The notes under the pieces are model-generated. The model saw nothing but the letters and a program-made list of their open reading frames with translations, did no database searches and was not told the origin of the DNA. Made by a program: the position numbers and the translations under genes. 64,000 bases of DNA, taken from assembly GCA_013141175.1 (NCBI GenBank), contig JABFRN010000001.1, forward strand, positions 1,999,444-2,063,443, read 5' to 3'. Shown piece after piece: positions 6,989 to 15,038 of this stretch. This stretch comes from Lysobacter sp. (GTDB lineage Bacteria; Pseudomonadota; Gammaproteobacteria; Xanthomonadales; Xanthomonadaceae). The stretch's first letter is position 1. Each line of letters begins with the position of its first letter.

Positions 6989-8034
6989 GCGTCGAAGCGG
7001 CGGCGCGAAAGCGCGCGAACGTGGGCGACGCTGCACAGGCAGATGCCGGCATCACCGCCACGCCGCGCTGGTCGGCGCTCGATCTCGCCGAAGGCCTGCA
7101 ACTGGGCCACGCGCTGTCGACGCTGCACGATCTCGGCGTGCTTGCCGCACTCGCGCGTCCGCGCGGCGTCGACGAACTGGCGGTCGAGTTCGGCCTCGAT
7201 GAGGCGATGCTCGGCGCGACGCTCGAATTCGCCGCCGCGCGCACCGATCTGATCGACAGGCGCGGACAACGCTTCCGCACCACGGCGGCCTATGCGCCCG
7301 CCGCGCGCTTCGTGCTCGATCTGTATGCCGGCGCGTTCGCCGGCAATGCGGTCGCCCTGCCGTCGATCCTGCGTCGCCCCGCGCGTGCGGGCGCGGCGGT
7401 CGATCGCGCGCGTCACGCGCAGGCGTTCCTGCAGGCGCCCGCCGGCCCGGAAGCGGTGCCGGCCGGATTGCTGCATCAGCTCGGCGTGCGCGCCGCGCTC
7501 GACCTGGGCTGCGGCCCGGGCGCGCTGCTGCGCACCATGGCGCTGCAGGACGACGGCTTTCGCGGCTGGGGCATCGACGCGAACCCGGCGATGTGCCGCA
7601 ACGCCCGCGCCCGCCTGCGCGAGGCCGGCGTGTCGCGGCGCGTGCGCATCGTGCAGGGCGACGGCCGCGATCCCGCGCGCACGCTGTCGGATGCGGCGCG
7701 CGCGAAGATCCAGGCGGTCGTGGCCGGCGATCTGGCCAACGAACTGTGCGCGGTCGGCGCCGATGCGGCGGTCGCGTGGCTGCGTCGCCTGCAGCGCGAT
7801 TTTCCGCAGCGGTTATTGCTGGTCAGCGATTACTACGGCCGGCTCGGTCATCGCGGCCACGCGGCGGGCCGCGAAACCCTGTTGCACGATTACGTGCAGG
7901 CGATTTCCGGGCAGGGCATTCCGCCGCCGGATCGCAAGGCGTGGCAGGCGATCTATCGCGCCGCCGACGTGCGCCTGGTGCATTGCATCGAGGACACGTC
8001 GACCACACGGTTCCTGCATCTGCTGCGTCTGTAG
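6985..8034 (+). CDS. SAM-dependent class I methyltransferase of the RiPP cluster, ApyS-type
   Basis: 349 residues from a TTG start that overlaps the previous stop (TTGA), so translation is coupled. The N-terminal 150 residues look like the helical dimerisation/winged-helix region of small-molecule methyltransferases (LQLGHALSTLHDLGVLAAL, then VDELAVEFGLDEAMLGATLEF). SAM motif I is ALDLGCGPGALLRTM, with acidic Asp in GWGIDANPAMCRNAR and VQGDGRDP for motifs II and III. No zinc motif is seen. In the aminopyruvatide route a methyltransferase acts on the keto acid formed by the MNIO; by inference this protein does the same on the modified terminal Asp. It is the last gene of the cluster. A later start is possible because the first 25 residues are low in structure. 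Confidence 0.88.
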   Translation: MSVEAAARKRANVGDAAQADAGITATPRWSALDLAEGLQLGHALSTLHDLGVLAALARPRGVDELAVEFGLDEAMLGATLEFAAARTDLIDRRGQRFRTTAAYAPAARFVLDLYAGAFAGNAVALPSILRRPARAGAAVDRARHAQAFLQAPAGPEAVPAGLLHQLGVRAALDLGCGPGALLRTMALQDDGFRGWGIDANPAMCRNARARLREAGVSRRVRIVQGDGRDPARTLSDAARAKIQAVVAGDLANELCAVGADAAVAWLRRLQRDFPQRLLLVSDYYGRLGHRGHAAGRETLLHDYVQAISGQGIPPPDRKAWQAIYRAADVRLVHCIEDTSTTRFLHLLRL

Positions 8035-8105
8035 TCCTGGCCACATGCCTTGCGTCGGCGACAGCGACGCCGGGAAACCGCGCATCGAGGACGCTGCGCG
8101 CGGAA

Positions 8106-8132
8106 CGCCCGGGCAGCGTGGCCGCCCGGGCG
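8106..8132. terminator. Symmetrical hairpin between convergent methyltransferase and protease genes
   Basis: Nine-base perfect stem (8106-8114 with 8124-8132; CGCCCGGGC) and a nine-base loop in the 120-base gap between convergent stops. There is no T run, so it may act as a bidirectional boundary. Confidence 0.5.
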
Positions 8133-8154
8133 TCGTCGGGGATCGATCCTGCGA

Positions 8155-10209
8155 TCAGCGCAGACGCGCGATGTTGCCCAGCGGCTGGTTCACGGTGGGG
8201 TTGCCGTTGCCGTCCCACTCGAAATAGCGGCCATAGGCGGTCACGGTTTCCACTTGCGCCCCGCTGGGGAGATGCCGCAGTTCGCGGCTGCCGAAGGTGC
8301 AGACCGAACCCGCCGGCCGATACGCGCAGGGGCCGTTGGCGAAACGCGGCACGCTGAGCAGCGTATCGGTGCCGACCAGGTTGCCGACCGCGTCGAAGAT
8401 CCAATAACGGCCGTAGGCGGTGATCGATTCGTACAGCCCGCCCCATTCCGGCGCATCCAGCAGATTGCGGGTGTCGAAGCGGCAGGGCGTGCCGCCGGCG
8501 TAGAGGCAGGGTCCGTTGGCGAAGCGGGTCACGCTGGAGAGCAGCGAGCCGTTGCCGGCAAGACCGTTGCCGTTCTGATCGAAGTTCCAGTAACGGCCGT
8601 AGGCGGTGACCGATTCCATGTAGCCGAAACCGGGATAGTCGAGCACCGTCGCCGAATCGATGACACAGATCTCGCCGGCCGGGGCATACAGGCAGGGGCC
8701 GTTCGCGTAGCGCGGCAGCGTCGTCAGCTTCCTGGTCGTGCCGATCTGGGTGCCGGCGGCGTTGAACTGCCACAGATAACCGAACGCATAGACCGATTCC
8801 ACCAGCGTACCGGCGCTGTTGACGTACTGGCCGATGCTGTCGATCCGGCACAGTTTCGACGTAGATGCGCCTGGTGCGCTGCACGGGCCGGTGGTGGTCG
8901 ACAACGCGGTGTTGACGGCGCCGTAGGCATTGAGCAGGCCCGGGCCGCAGTTGCTGCCGCAGCCGGGCATCGCGCTGGCGGTGCCGCGGATCAGTGAAGT
9001 CACCTGCTCCGGGAACAGTCGCGGATTGACCGACAGCATCAGCCCGACCGTACCGGCGACATGCGGCGCCGCCATCGAGGTGCCGCCGAGATGACGGTAG
9101 CAGTGCGCGTTGCCGCTGCCCGGCGAAGTGGTCCATGCCGAGACCGCGCCCTCCAGATCGGCGGGATTGAAGCCGCTGGATCCGTCCGCGGGACAGCCGA
9201 TGCCGGCGCCGTAGAACGAGCGTCCGCCCGGTGCGGTGACGCCGATGTTCGGGCCGCGGCTGCTGTACGGTGCGAGCGCGTTGGTGCGATCGCTGGCGGC
9301 GACCGAAATCACGCCCGGGCACGATGCCGGCGTAACGTTGTCGACGTTCACCGCGTTGTTGCCCGCAGCGGCAACCAGATTCACGCCGTGGTCGCGGGCG
9401 CGGTCGATCGCGCTGCGCAAGGCCGGAAACGAGGCCTGGGTGCAGGCGGCGGCCGATTCGAAACTCATGTTGACGACGCGCGCGCCGTTGTCGGTCGCCC
9501 AGTCGATGCTGGCGACGATCGAGGTCATGCTGATGCCGGTCGTGGTGTCGCCCACTTTCACGTTCATCAGCGTGCAGCCGAAGCACACGCCGCTGCCGCC
9601 GATGCCGTTGTAGGCCGCAGCGCCGGCGATGCCCGCGACATGCGTGCCGTGACGCCAGCTGCCGTTGTCGGTGGCGGGCTGACCGGGCGCGGGGCCGTTG
9701 TATTCCAGCGGCGACCAGCGGCCGTTCAAGTCCGGATGTCCGCTGCGCCCGGAATCCAGGATCGCGATGCGGGTCGCGCTGCTGCCGATGGTGAGATTCC
9801 ACGCGCTGGGCAGCGAGATCAACGGGTAGTGCCACTGCTGCGGGTACAGCGGATCGCTCGGGGTGAGCGCGAAGTCGAAAATGTAGTTGAGCTGCGCATA
9901 TTCGACGTCGTCGCGCTGACGCAGTTTCGCCAGCAGCGCGAGCGTTTCCGATTTCGCGACCCGCATGTCGTTGCGCAGCAGGAGCGTGCTCTCGAGCGTC
10001 GCGACGTCGAACCGCGCGGTCCGCGAAGTCAGCTTCACGCCGGCGAGTTGCGACGCGGCTGTAGATTTGCCGGTGTCGTCCTTGAATTTCACGATCACTT
10101 CGAACGGCACGAAGCGGAGGTTGCCGGCGGTGTCCGGCGGTGGCGCCGCCAGTGCCTGGCCGGCCAGCGCCAGGCCACCCACGGCCAGGAGAACGGGGGA
10201 AATTCTCAT
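8155..10209 (-). CDS. Secreted subtilisin-like serine protease (S8) with C-terminal repeats
   Basis: 684 residues. Start at 10209 has GGAG nine bases upstream. Signal peptide (MRISPVLLAVGGLALAGQALA) is followed by an inhibitor-type propeptide (FVPFEVIVKFKDD, DVEYAQLNYIF) and a subtilase domain with Asp152 (AILDSG), His187 (HGTHVAGIAG), Asn284 (AAAGNN) and Ser378 (GGTSMAAPHVAG). After about residue 468 come four copies of a roughly 55-residue repeat, each with an (E)SVTAYGRYWxFD core and a closing RFANGPCxY. These Cys-containing repeats probably act outside the cell, perhaps in substrate binding. It resembles the extracellular proteases of Lysobacter and Xanthomonas. Convergent with the RiPP cluster; a role in leader removal cannot be excluded but nothing in the sequence shows it. 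Confidence 0.92.
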   Translation of the reverse strand: MRISPVLLAVGGLALAGQALAAPPPDTAGNLRFVPFEVIVKFKDDTGKSTAASQLAGVKLTSRTARFDVATLESTLLLRNDMRVAKSETLALLAKLRQRDDVEYAQLNYIFDFALTPSDPLYPQQWHYPLISLPSAWNLTIGSSATRIAILDSGRSGHPDLNGRWSPLEYNGPAPGQPATDNGSWRHGTHVAGIAGAAAYNGIGGSGVCFGCTLMNVKVGDTTTGISMTSIVASIDWATDNGARVVNMSFESAAACTQASFPALRSAIDRARDHGVNLVAAAGNNAVNVDNVTPASCPGVISVAASDRTNALAPYSSRGPNIGVTAPGGRSFYGAGIGCPADGSSGFNPADLEGAVSAWTTSPGSGNAHCYRHLGGTSMAAPHVAGTVGLMLSVNPRLFPEQVTSLIRGTASAMPGCGSNCGPGLLNAYGAVNTALSTTTGPCSAPGASTSKLCRIDSIGQYVNSAGTLVESVYAFGYLWQFNAAGTQIGTTRKLTTLPRYANGPCLYAPAGEICVIDSATVLDYPGFGYMESVTAYGRYWNFDQNGNGLAGNGSLLSSVTRFANGPCLYAGGTPCRFDTRNLLDAPEWGGLYESITAYGRYWIFDAVGNLVGTDTLLSVPRFANGPCAYRPAGSVCTFGSRELRHLPSGAQVETVTAYGRYFEWDGNGNPTVNQPLGNIARLR

Positions 10210-10455
10210 GTGATGTTTCTCCATCGAGACAGCATGAAAGGGAGTCGACCGGCGCAGGGTCGGATGCGCCGGAAACGGGCCCGCCCATTGGCGGACCCGC
10301 ACCTGTCAGCGGAATGCGGAGGAAAACAGGATCACGCGCGAATGACGCTTGCTTGAGCGTCGCATCCCGATGCCGCTGTCGCGCAGACCGTAGGGACGAA
10401 CTGCGGAACGGGTGCCGTCGCCGTTACGCTGACGAGTGGTGTTCGCAATCGCCTG

Positions 10456-11403
10456 TCAGAGCGTTTTCGCCGACAGGGAAGGGTCGTCGATCACCAGGCG
10501 GAACTCGCTGCCGTACTGCGAGTCGTCGGGCACGTTGTAGTCGAGCAGCCCCATCGAAAGCCGGTCGGCCCATTGCCTCGGCAACGAGATCGAATAGAGC
10601 ACCTTGTCGGTCGAGCCGTCGTCCCCCATGCTCGAGCCCAGCACTTCGAAGACGGAGTCGATGTTGTATTGGATGACCGGGGGACCGACGACCGGGCCAG
10701 CCTCGAACCGGCGGGTGGATTCCGTTGCGATCTCCGCTGCGATCGGGTTCTGCGCGAATTGGGTCCAGCGCAGCGCGATGGCGGTCCGGCCTTCTTCGCC
10801 CACCAGCGGGATCTGGGCGACAACGCGGTCCGACAACGGCGGCTTGGTATAGGGCGGACCGATGTCCGCACGCGATTCGATCACTTCGAGCGTCGCCGGG
10901 CCTTTCCCGCGCTGGATCTTGCGTACGCGGTACACGGCCGATAGCGGATTGGCCTGTTCAATGTCGTGCGCGAATTCCAGCTGGGTCAGATCGATCCAGT
11001 CGCCGGTACGGGCGAGCAATGCGTTGTCGACAGTGAAATGAAGCGCGTACTGCAGATGCAGATGATCGGTCGCGACGAAGGGCAGTTCCGGCAACGAGAT
11101 GATCCCGAAGCCGCCGAGGCTCGCATACGCGGGGCTCAGCTGGATCGTGCCGTCGGAAGTGTTGGCATCCGGGACCGGCAATCGATCCTTGCATTTGCTC
11201 CTGGGGTCGTTCGGGTTCTTCAGCTGGTCGATGATGTCCTCGTTGCCCCACATGACATATTCGGCCTGAAGCCACAGTTCGGTGGCGGCCACTGGCGAGC
11301 CGAGCGGCAACAGCTGCAGCTCGGAATTCGGGCACGGTGGAAAAGCCAGGGCCATCGGCGCCCAGGCGAAGACCAGTGCCAAGGGAAGGAAGCGTTTGAT
11401 CAT
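10456..11403 (-). CDS. Secreted protein of unknown function
   Basis: 315 residues. Start at 11403 is supported by GGAG seven bases upstream (the frame is open further). Signal peptide MIKRFLPLALVFAWAPMALA, cleaved before FPPCPNSELQ. The mature protein is rich in beta-type segments (HLHLQYALHFTVDN, YNIDSVFEVLGSSMGDDGS, SEFRLVIDDPSLS) with only two cysteines and no membrane segment or catalytic motif that I recognise. It lies between the subtilase and kinase genes, with own signals on both sides. Confidence 0.75.
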   Translation of the reverse strand: MIKRFLPLALVFAWAPMALAFPPCPNSELQLLPLGSPVAATELWLQAEYVMWGNEDIIDQLKNPNDPRSKCKDRLPVPDANTSDGTIQLSPAYASLGGFGIISLPELPFVATDHLHLQYALHFTVDNALLARTGDWIDLTQLEFAHDIEQANPLSAVYRVRKIQRGKGPATLEVIESRADIGPPYTKPPLSDRVVAQIPLVGEEGRTAIALRWTQFAQNPIAAEIATESTRRFEAGPVVGPPVIQYNIDSVFEVLGSSMGDDGSTDKVLYSISLPRQWADRLSMGLLDYNVPDDSQYGSEFRLVIDDPSLSAKTL

Positions 11404-11615
11404 GTGATTCTCCAAGCGTTCGGATGCAGGCAGGGTGTGGAAGATCGCAGGTCCTGCGCGCTCTTCGAATGTCTCCGGCCCGGGCGTGTCCCGGGCCGGT
11501 TCGCGACGCGGCGAACACGTGCGTGCCTGCCGGTCGATGCGGTGATCCTTGGCCGCATGAGTGGGTCGCTGTCGGCGGGTCCGCAGGGTTGAGCGTATTC
11601 CGGCGCCGGACAGGA

Positions 11616-14258
11616 TCACCGTTCGTCGGCGCGCGGTCCAAGACGCGTCTCGAGGCTGCGCATGGCGTCGGCAAGCGTGGCCGGCAGTGGTTTGCCGATC
11701 TGCCGCCACAGGGCCTCGACAGCGGCGATTTCCCTCCGGACATCTTCCGGCTTGCGCAGCGCAGCGGCGGCTTTCGCCAGCTCCAGCCGCAACCCGCTCA
11801 GGGCTTCGGCATCCACCGCATCGTCAGGCTCGCCCGGAGGCGCCGACAGCCGATCCACGCATTCGCGATGGCGCCCCAGTCTGTTGAGCGTTTCCGCCCA
11901 GGTCAGCTCGAACTTGCGTACGTCGGCATGCGCGCGCGAAGACGCCTTGCGCCCGATCTGCACCGCTCGCGCCAGATGCGGTTCCGCCAGCTCCGCAGGG
12001 TGGCGATATTCCAGATAGAAGCCCGCCATGTTGTATTCGGCGTAGGCGCGGGCGGTGGACACCGGCGGCAGCTTCGCGGTCTGTATGGCGTAGGCCTTGC
12101 GCATCAGCGCGTCCTGTTCCCGTGGGTCGGTGATCACGCCGACCGACCAGACGTACGCTTTGGCCGCCTCCAGCGAATCGCTGCCGTAAAGCTGCTCGGC
12201 CGTGCGCCTCCAGTCGCCGATGGTCCGGATCAGCGCGTCGCGGTCGCTGCCGCGCGCATCGAGTTCCCGTACGAACAGCCGCAGCGCGCGGATCTGCAAT
12301 GCGGGATCGCGATCGCGCAGCGCGTCGCGATCGATGCGCTCGCAGATCCGTCGCGCATCCGCATTGCGGCCGGCGCTGAGCAGCGCGTAGCCCAGGTCGA
12401 CGTGCAGTTGCAGCTTCGATTGCTCGTCCAGCGACCCCGAATAACGTCGCCATGCGTCTTCCAGCGTGCGTGCCGCCAGGCCGAATTCCGACCGGCGCAC
12501 GTGCAGGCGTTCCTGTTGCCGCGCCGCCTGCACATGCGCTTCGGGCGTATCCGCGATCCGCTGCAGCGCCGACAGCGCGGCGTCGAGCGGCGGCCCATCG
12601 TCGGCCAGGACGATCCGATTGGACAATCGCAGCAGATGCGCCCGGAAGCGTACTTTCGGATCGGTGGCGGAGAGGGTTTCGATCGCCGCCGCATGCTTGC
12701 GATAGAGCGCATCGCTCTCCTGCACCAGCCCCATGCCGGCATTGCTTTCCGCCAGCAGCAGCGCGAGTTCGGCCTGGACGTCCGGCTGGTCATCCAGCGT
12801 ATCGAGCCTGCGCTTGCCGCGTTCGATCAGTTCGCGCGCCAGCAGCCCGCCTTCCGAAGCTTTGCCGGGATCGGCCTCTTCGAAGGTCGAGCGCATGAAT
12901 CCGGCGACGGCGCGCGCGCGATCGCGGTCGATATCGGAACGCGCCCGCGCCGCCTGCGCCGCGTCGCGCTCGGTACGCAGCGCCGCCGCCTGCCACAGCG
13001 TGACCGCGAGCGCGATCAGGACGCTGCATGCGGTGAGCGCAGCGAAGGAAACGCCGACCCGGTTGCGGCGCACGAACTTGCGCAGCCGGTACAGCCTGTG
13101 GTTTCCGGAAACCGAAATCGGGTAGCCCGACAGCCAGGCGCGCAGATCGCGCGCGAGGTCGCCGACTTCCACGTATCGCTCCGAGGCGTCCTTGCGCAGG
13201 CAGTGGGCGACGATCGCGTCCAGTTCGCCCTGCAGCTCGCGTGCCGGGATCGGCAATGACCCGGTGTCCGCTGCCGTGGCGCGCGATTCGCGTTCGCGCG
13301 CCACCGTTTCGCTCATGCGCGGCGGTACGGTATCGAGGATCGCGCGCTGCAGTTCGATCGGGTCGCGGTGCGGTTGCGCAAACGGCAGCGCGCCGCACAG
13401 CAGCTGGTGCAGCAGCGCACCCAGCGCATAGACATCGACCGCGACCGTGGCGCGCTCCCCGCGCAGCTGTTCCGGCGCCGCCGTCATCGGCGAGAAAAAA
13501 CGATCCTGCAGGGCGGTCTGTCCGTCGTCCGCCGTTTCCACCAGCGATTTCGCGATGCCGAAATCCAGCAGCTTCACCGCGCCTTGCGCATTGCCGTGCT
13601 CGCAGACCAGCACATTGCTGTCTTTCAGATCGCGGTGGATCACCAGGTTGCGGTGCGCGTACTGCACCGCGTCGCACAGTTGCAGGAACAGCGCGATCCG
13701 CTCGCGCAGTCCGCTGCCGGTGCGCTCGCACCACGCGCACAGGCTCTCGCCCTGCACGTATTCCATCGCCAGCCAGGGCGTGCCTTCCGCCAGTTCGCCG
13801 CCGTCGAGAATGCTGCAGATATTGGGATGCCGCAGCTGCGCCAGGATCCGGCGCTCCTGCGCGAAGCGCTCGCGGCTCCTGTCGTCGATCGCGAAGCGCG
13901 GCATGATCTTGATCGCGACCTGCTGCTCGAAATCGCTGCGACGTTCGGCCAGATACACCACGCCCATGCCGCCGCGACCGATCTGCCGCACCAGCCGGAA
14001 CGCGCCGATGTCGCTGATGTCGCCGACCGGGTCGGGCATCTCCGTGGCCAGCACGCTGCGCGCGGTGTGCGTGCCATAGGCCTCGTCGATCGCCAGCAGA
14101 CGCCGCAGGCGCGATGCCAGCGTCGGATGCGTCCGGTCCAGTTCGCGCAGGCGCCGGGTCCGCGCTTCGGGGTCGAGTTCGCACAGACTCTCGAACAGAC
14201 GCCCCTCGTCGATGCCGTCGCGCTCCTGGATGTCGTCAACCATCCCGTCTTCAACCAT
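11616..14258 (-). CDS. Membrane-anchored Ser/Thr protein kinase with C-terminal extracytoplasmic helical repeats
   Basis: 880 residues. A Hanks-type kinase domain occupies about residues 85-375: glycine loop IGRGGMGVVYLAE (93-105), Lys117 in VAIKIM, catalytic loop HRDLKDSN with Asp210, Asp232 in LLDFGIAKS, and APEQLRGE. One membrane helix (about 400-423, FAALTACSVLIALAVTLW) separates it from a roughly 450-residue C-terminal region of TPR-like helices (many Ala/Leu/Arg heptads). This is the usual architecture of kinases paired with ECF sigma factors in Xanthomonadaceae, where the kinase may phosphorylate or otherwise control the sigma factor. Its start overlaps the sigma factor stop by eight bases at 14258; a second Met at 14243 is possible. 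Confidence 0.92.
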   Translation of the reverse strand: MVEDGMVDDIQERDGIDEGRLFESLCELDPEARTRRLRELDRTHPTLASRLRRLLAIDEAYGTHTARSVLATEMPDPVGDISDIGAFRLVRQIGRGGMGVVYLAERRSDFEQQVAIKIMPRFAIDDRSRERFAQERRILAQLRHPNICSILDGGELAEGTPWLAMEYVQGESLCAWCERTGSGLRERIALFLQLCDAVQYAHRNLVIHRDLKDSNVLVCEHGNAQGAVKLLDFGIAKSLVETADDGQTALQDRFFSPMTAAPEQLRGERATVAVDVYALGALLHQLLCGALPFAQPHRDPIELQRAILDTVPPRMSETVARERESRATAADTGSLPIPARELQGELDAIVAHCLRKDASERYVEVGDLARDLRAWLSGYPISVSGNHRLYRLRKFVRRNRVGVSFAALTACSVLIALAVTLWQAAALRTERDAAQAARARSDIDRDRARAVAGFMRSTFEEADPGKASEGGLLARELIERGKRRLDTLDDQPDVQAELALLLAESNAGMGLVQESDALYRKHAAAIETLSATDPKVRFRAHLLRLSNRIVLADDGPPLDAALSALQRIADTPEAHVQAARQQERLHVRRSEFGLAARTLEDAWRRYSGSLDEQSKLQLHVDLGYALLSAGRNADARRICERIDRDALRDRDPALQIRALRLFVRELDARGSDRDALIRTIGDWRRTAEQLYGSDSLEAAKAYVWSVGVITDPREQDALMRKAYAIQTAKLPPVSTARAYAEYNMAGFYLEYRHPAELAEPHLARAVQIGRKASSRAHADVRKFELTWAETLNRLGRHRECVDRLSAPPGEPDDAVDAEALSGLRLELAKAAAALRKPEDVRREIAAVEALWRQIGKPLPATLADAMRSLETRLGPRADER

Positions 14259-14823
14259 CCGTGCCGGGCTCCGCATCGAAATGATCGATCAGCCAGGCGC
14301 GGGCATAGCGGTAATGCCGGATCACGGTCGCGCGCGACAAGCCCATCGCGTCGGCGATCTGTTCATTGGTGAGGCCGGCGAAGAATTTCAATTCGACCAC
14401 CTGCGCGGCGGCTTCGTGCTGGCTCGACAGGATGGTCAGCGCCGCGTCCACCGCGATCCAGTCCACGGTGTCGTCCAACGGCGCCGCCGCTTCGTGTTCG
14501 ATCTTTTCAAGCCGCTCGAACGGCAGGCCGCTGCCGCGTTTCTCGGCGCTGCGCCTGCGCAGGTAATCGACGACGATGTTGCGCACGATCCGCGCGGCCA
14601 GCGCGTAGAAATGCTCGCGGTTGTTGAAGCGTCCCGGAAACTCGTGCATCAGCGCGATGTAGGCGTCCTGCGCCAGATCCGAAGCCTGCAGGGTCAGGCC
14701 GCTGCGGCCCTGCAACTGGTGCGCGGCCAGGCGTTCCAGCTTCGGCCACAGCGCCGCCGCCAGCGCTTCCAGCTCGGGCTTTTCCACCGACGTGCGTCGA
14801 TTGATCAGATCGGTGAGATTCAT
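14251..14823 (-). CDS. ECF-type RNA polymerase sigma factor
   Basis: 190 residues. Region 2 is visible in LTLQASDLAQDAYIALMHE and HFYALAARIVRNIVVDYLRR (promoter melting). Region 4 is the helix-turn-helix VVELKFFAGLTNEQIADAMGLSRATVIRHYRYARAWL. It resembles the ECF families that sit next to Ser/Thr kinases and lack an anti-sigma gene. It overlaps the kinase gene by eight bases, so the two are co-expressed, and a kinase-controlled sigma factor is the likely arrangement. The Met at 14823 is chosen from family length; the reading frame is open upstream but unrelated in sequence. No clear ribosome site is seen. Confidence 0.92.
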   Translation of the reverse strand: MNLTDLINRRTSVEKPELEALAAALWPKLERLAAHQLQGRSGLTLQASDLAQDAYIALMHEFPGRFNNREHFYALAARIVRNIVVDYLRRRSAEKRGSGLPFERLEKIEHEAAAPLDDTVDWIAVDAALTILSSQHEAAAQVVELKFFAGLTNEQIADAMGLSRATVIRHYRYARAWLIDHFDAEPGTDG

Positions 14824-14902
14824 GGCGTCGTCCGCAGCAAAGGCGATGAGGTCCGTCGAGCGCCAGCGGAAGCGAAGATCCGCCGATCCCTCGGCCGGGA
14901 AC

Positions 14903-14960
14903 ACACGAAGAGAAACACGAAGAGACACACGACGAAAGACACGACGAAAGACACGAACCG
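14903..14960. repeat. 12-base tandem repeat upstream of the ECF sigma gene
   Basis: Four full 12-base units starting ACACGA (14903, 14915, 14927, 14939) plus a partial fifth at 14951; the first two units end AGAGA(A/C), the next two end CGAAAG. It lies in the 215-base gap between the S46 peptidase stop and the sigma factor start, within the probable upstream region of the sigma gene. Period 12 may reflect slippage; one helical turn is a little less. Confidence 0.8.
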
Positions 14961-15038
14961 TCCTTGGCGCGGCATCGGTGCCGCCGGAGCCGGCCCCCGA
15001 TGCCCGCATCGTCTCCGGGCGCCGGCGATCATATCGCG

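Noticed and set aside
4112-7036. 974-codon open frame on the minus strand opposite the RiPP genes
   Set aside because: It is antisense to three genes with clear motifs and overlapping starts; its translation has no recognisable domain and shows the His/Arg-rich composition of a shadow frame.
7823-10288. 821-codon minus-strand frame over the subtilase gene
   Set aside because: Out of frame with the subtilase active-site motifs; composition is Arg/Gly-rich as expected from GC-rich shadow.
14898-14960. CRISPR-like array
   Set aside because: Units are only 12 bases, adjacent, with no spacers; a simple tandem repeat.
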